Below, in pieces: positions 5,369-5,892 of a stretch of DNA of 5,892 bases. A program made the translations under genes and the position numbers. Location of the stretch: assembly GCA_964384625.1 (NCBI GenBank), contig CAYLNH010000361.1:1-5892 (forward strand). Direction: 5' to 3'. This DNA comes from CAYLNH01 sp964384625 (lineage in GTDB: Bacteria; Verrucomicrobiota; Lentisphaeria; JABSQK01). Each line of letters starts with the position of its first letter. The first letter of the stretch is position 1. The notes under the pieces are model-generated. The model saw nothing but the letters and a program-made list of their open reading frames with translations, was not told the origin of the DNA and ran no database searches.

Positions 5369-5425
5369 TCTGAGCATCTGACAAATCGCGATCGATGTGA
5401 CGCCCTGTCGGCAGTTTTCCGACAG
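5270..5425 (+). promoter_or_regulatory. Nested inverted repeats sharing a 7-mer with the terminator stem
   Basis: CCGACAGCCC (5270-5279) is the exact complement of GGGCTGTCGG (5355-5364). Inside lie a hairpin AAACAGCA-GAATT-TGCTGTTT (5303-5323) and AACGG/CCGTT (5336-5350). The 7-mer CTGTCGG/CCGACAG recurs in the terminator stem at 5405-5411 and 5419-5425. The four copies could therefore pair in two mutually exclusive ways, as in an attenuator or riboswitch expression platform. No known riboswitch class is recognised, and function is inference. Confidence 0.35.
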
Positions 5426-5438
5426 GGCGTCTTTGTTT
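5399..5438 (+). terminator. Strong Rho-independent terminator
   Basis: GACGCCCTGTCGG (5399-5411) pairs perfectly with CCGACAGGGCGTC (5419-5431), giving a 13-bp stem with the loop CAGTTTT. TTTGTTT follows at once and a T-rich stretch continues to about 5447. On the opposite strand the hairpin is not followed by T residues, so it acts on + strand transcripts. It separates the prepilin-like gene and small ORF region from the tRNA cluster. Confidence 0.9.
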
Positions 5439-5476
5439 ATTGTTCTTGTGATCTTTGACAAGTGAATAGCAGTGGA

Positions 5477-5531
5477 GCCCGGGTGTTTCCCGACCCACGG
5501 TTGATTTGCCGGACGAGTGAAACACCCGGGC
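5477..5531. repeat. 13-bp perfect inverted repeat just upstream of tRNA-Phe
   Basis: GCCCGGGTGTTTC (5477-5489) and GAAACACCCGGGC (5519-5531) are exact complements separated by 29 nt. The right arm ends 11 nt before the tRNA-Phe gene. No T tract follows, so it is not an intrinsic terminator. It might be a processing structure at the 5' side of the tRNA precursor, a protein-binding site, or part of a repeat element. Confidence 0.7.
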
Positions 5532-5542
5532 GGCAGCCAGCT

Positions 5543-5618
5543 GACGAAGTAGCTCCAACGGCAGAGCGAGGGCCTGAAGCGCCCTGCGGTGTTGGTTCGA
5601 ATCCAACCTTCGTCACCA
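5543..5618 (+). tRNA. tRNA-Phe (anticodon GAA)
   Basis: A full cloverleaf folds. The acceptor GACGAAG/CTTCGTC is perfect, with discriminator A and an encoded CCA. The D stem is GCTC/GAGC with GG in the loop, the anticodon stem is AGGGC/GCCCT with loop C-T-G-A-A-G-C (anticodon 5576-5578), and the T arm is GTTGG-TTCGAAT-CCAAC. Two points are unusual. The D loop has an extra C where A14 is expected, and position 37 is G rather than the A normal in most bacterial tRNA-Phe. The fold is otherwise sound, so it may be functional but divergent. It lies 20 nt before tRNA-Asn on the same strand. Confidence 0.87.
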
Positions 5619-5638
5619 GTTGTTGCACGGCGGCTCAT

Positions 5639-5713
5639 TCCAGCGTAGCTCAACGGCAGAGCGCCCGGCTGTTAACCGGACCGTTGCAGGTTCGAATCCT
5701 GCCGCTGGAGCCA
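5639..5713 (+). tRNA. tRNA-Asn (anticodon GTT)
   Basis: The acceptor is TCCAGCG/CGCTGGA with discriminator G and an encoded CCA. The D arm is GCTC-AACGGCA-GAGC. The anticodon arm is CCCGG-CTGTTAA-CCGGA with the anticodon at 5671-5673; its outermost pair (27-43) is a C-A mismatch. The T arm is GCAGG-TTCGAAT-CCTGC. All conserved bases (T8, A14, GG, TTC) are present. It follows tRNA-Phe closely, so the two are probably one transcript. Confidence 0.95.
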
Positions 5714-5717
5714 GAGG

Positions 5718-5778
5718 ATCGGTAATCGGTGATCGGTGATCGGTAATCGGTAATCGGTAATCGGTGATCGGTAATCGG
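5718..5778. repeat. Tandem heptamer array, ATCGGTR
   Basis: Eight complete copies of ATCGGT followed by A or G, plus a final ATCGG, run head to tail. The last base of the eight copies reads A, G, G, A, A, A, G, A. The array starts 5 nt after the CCA of tRNA-Asn and ends 5 nt before the tRNA-Gly-like sequence. The purine variation is the only change. On the opposite strand it translates to a Pro-Ile-Thr-Asp type repeat, which is not a real protein. It is likely a simple-sequence expansion; a binding-site role is only a possibility. Confidence 0.95.
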
Positions 5779-5782
5779 CATT

Positions 5783-5841
5783 GCGGGCGTGGCTCAATGG
5801 CAGAGCACCACCGTGCCAAGGTGGGACATACGGGTTCGAGC
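5783..5841 (+). pseudogene. Truncated tRNA-Gly (GCC)-like gene
   Basis: The 5' acceptor GCGGGCG, D arm GCTC-AATGGCA-GAGC, anticodon arm CCACC-GTGCCAA-GGTGG (anticodon GCC at 5815-5817), variable bases and 5' T stem plus T loop (ACGGG-TTCGAGC) are all in place and typical of tRNA-Gly. After 5841 the sequence should read the 3' T-stem strand and then CGCCCGC plus TCCA. Instead GGATCTTCCAATG follows, which pairs with neither stem. Position 32 is G where T or C is usual. The gene therefore lacks its 3' acceptor half and cannot fold. It is either decayed or cut in the T loop, a common crossover site for tRNA-targeting integrases. Confidence 0.75.
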
Positions 5842-5892
5842 GGATCTTCCAATGTAGCGGGATGGGGGCATTCGTTGCAACCAGTTTGAAAT

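Noticed and set aside
5455..5460. Perfect TTGACA as a tRNA promoter -35 box
   Set aside because: No -10-like hexamer occurs 15-19 bp downstream, where GCCCGG of the inverted repeat lies. It is not called as a promoter.
5718..5778. CRISPR array
   Set aside because: The repeats are contiguous 7-mers without spacers and there are no cas genes.
5334..5852. Several minus-strand ORFs over the tRNA cluster containing G-F-E-P or W-I-R-T-N type peptides
   Set aside because: These are the well-known antisense translations of tRNA T arms (reverse complement of GGTTCGAATCC) and of the heptamer array; they are not proteins.

Overview
The window most resembles a chromosomal segment from the PVC superphylum, probably Lentisphaerota or a close relative (Kiritimatiellota, Planctomycetota). 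This is inferred from two things. One is a prepilin-like protein with an F-T-L-x-E-L-L leader and a C-terminal H-X9-D block, a paralogue family that is very abundant in those phyla. The other is a pair of Tat-exported HEAT-like proteins of a kind common there. No rRNA or other decisive marker is present, so the placement is moderate. All convincing genes lie on the + strand.

Left part (1-2192): after what looks like the 3' end of an upstream gene come two tandem paralogous Tat-signal proteins (155 and 172 aa) and then a radical SAM/SPASM enzyme (373 aa). Gaps are only 4, 17 and 9 nt, so this reads as one operon. The two exported proteins share a HEAT-like domain and a conserved C-terminal tail, and their position next to a SPASM maturase makes them candidate substrates. 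That would be a cytoplasmic radical modification followed by Tat export. The pairing is an inference from layout; the chemistry and function cannot be read from sequence.

2193-2569 holds no gene. It carries a striking two-armed palindromic element (core 2328-2504). At its centre is a perfect 29-bp hairpin. Each arm ends in a small GC-rich hairpin, and the two end hairpins differ by paired, structure-preserving substitutions. It looks like a MITE or a BIME-type pair of REP palindromes. Its right-hand hairpin could also terminate the radical SAM operon.

Middle (2570-4929): a good sigma-70-type promoter drives a membrane-anchored calcineurin-like metallophosphoesterase of the YkuE/YaeI/LpxG type. 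After about 290 nt without a convincing gene, a second promoter with the same 16-bp spacer precedes the prepilin-like gene.

Right part (4930-5892): a weak ORF, then a previously overlooked 36-codon ORF with a Shine-Dalgarno, then a strong intrinsic terminator whose stem shares a 7-mer with inverted repeats inside the small ORF. After that come a 13-bp inverted repeat, tRNA-Phe(GAA), tRNA-Asn(GTT), an array of ATCGGTR heptamers, and a tRNA-Gly(GCC)-like gene that loses its tRNA sequence in the T loop, possibly an old integration junction. The last 40 bases contain nothing I can identify.
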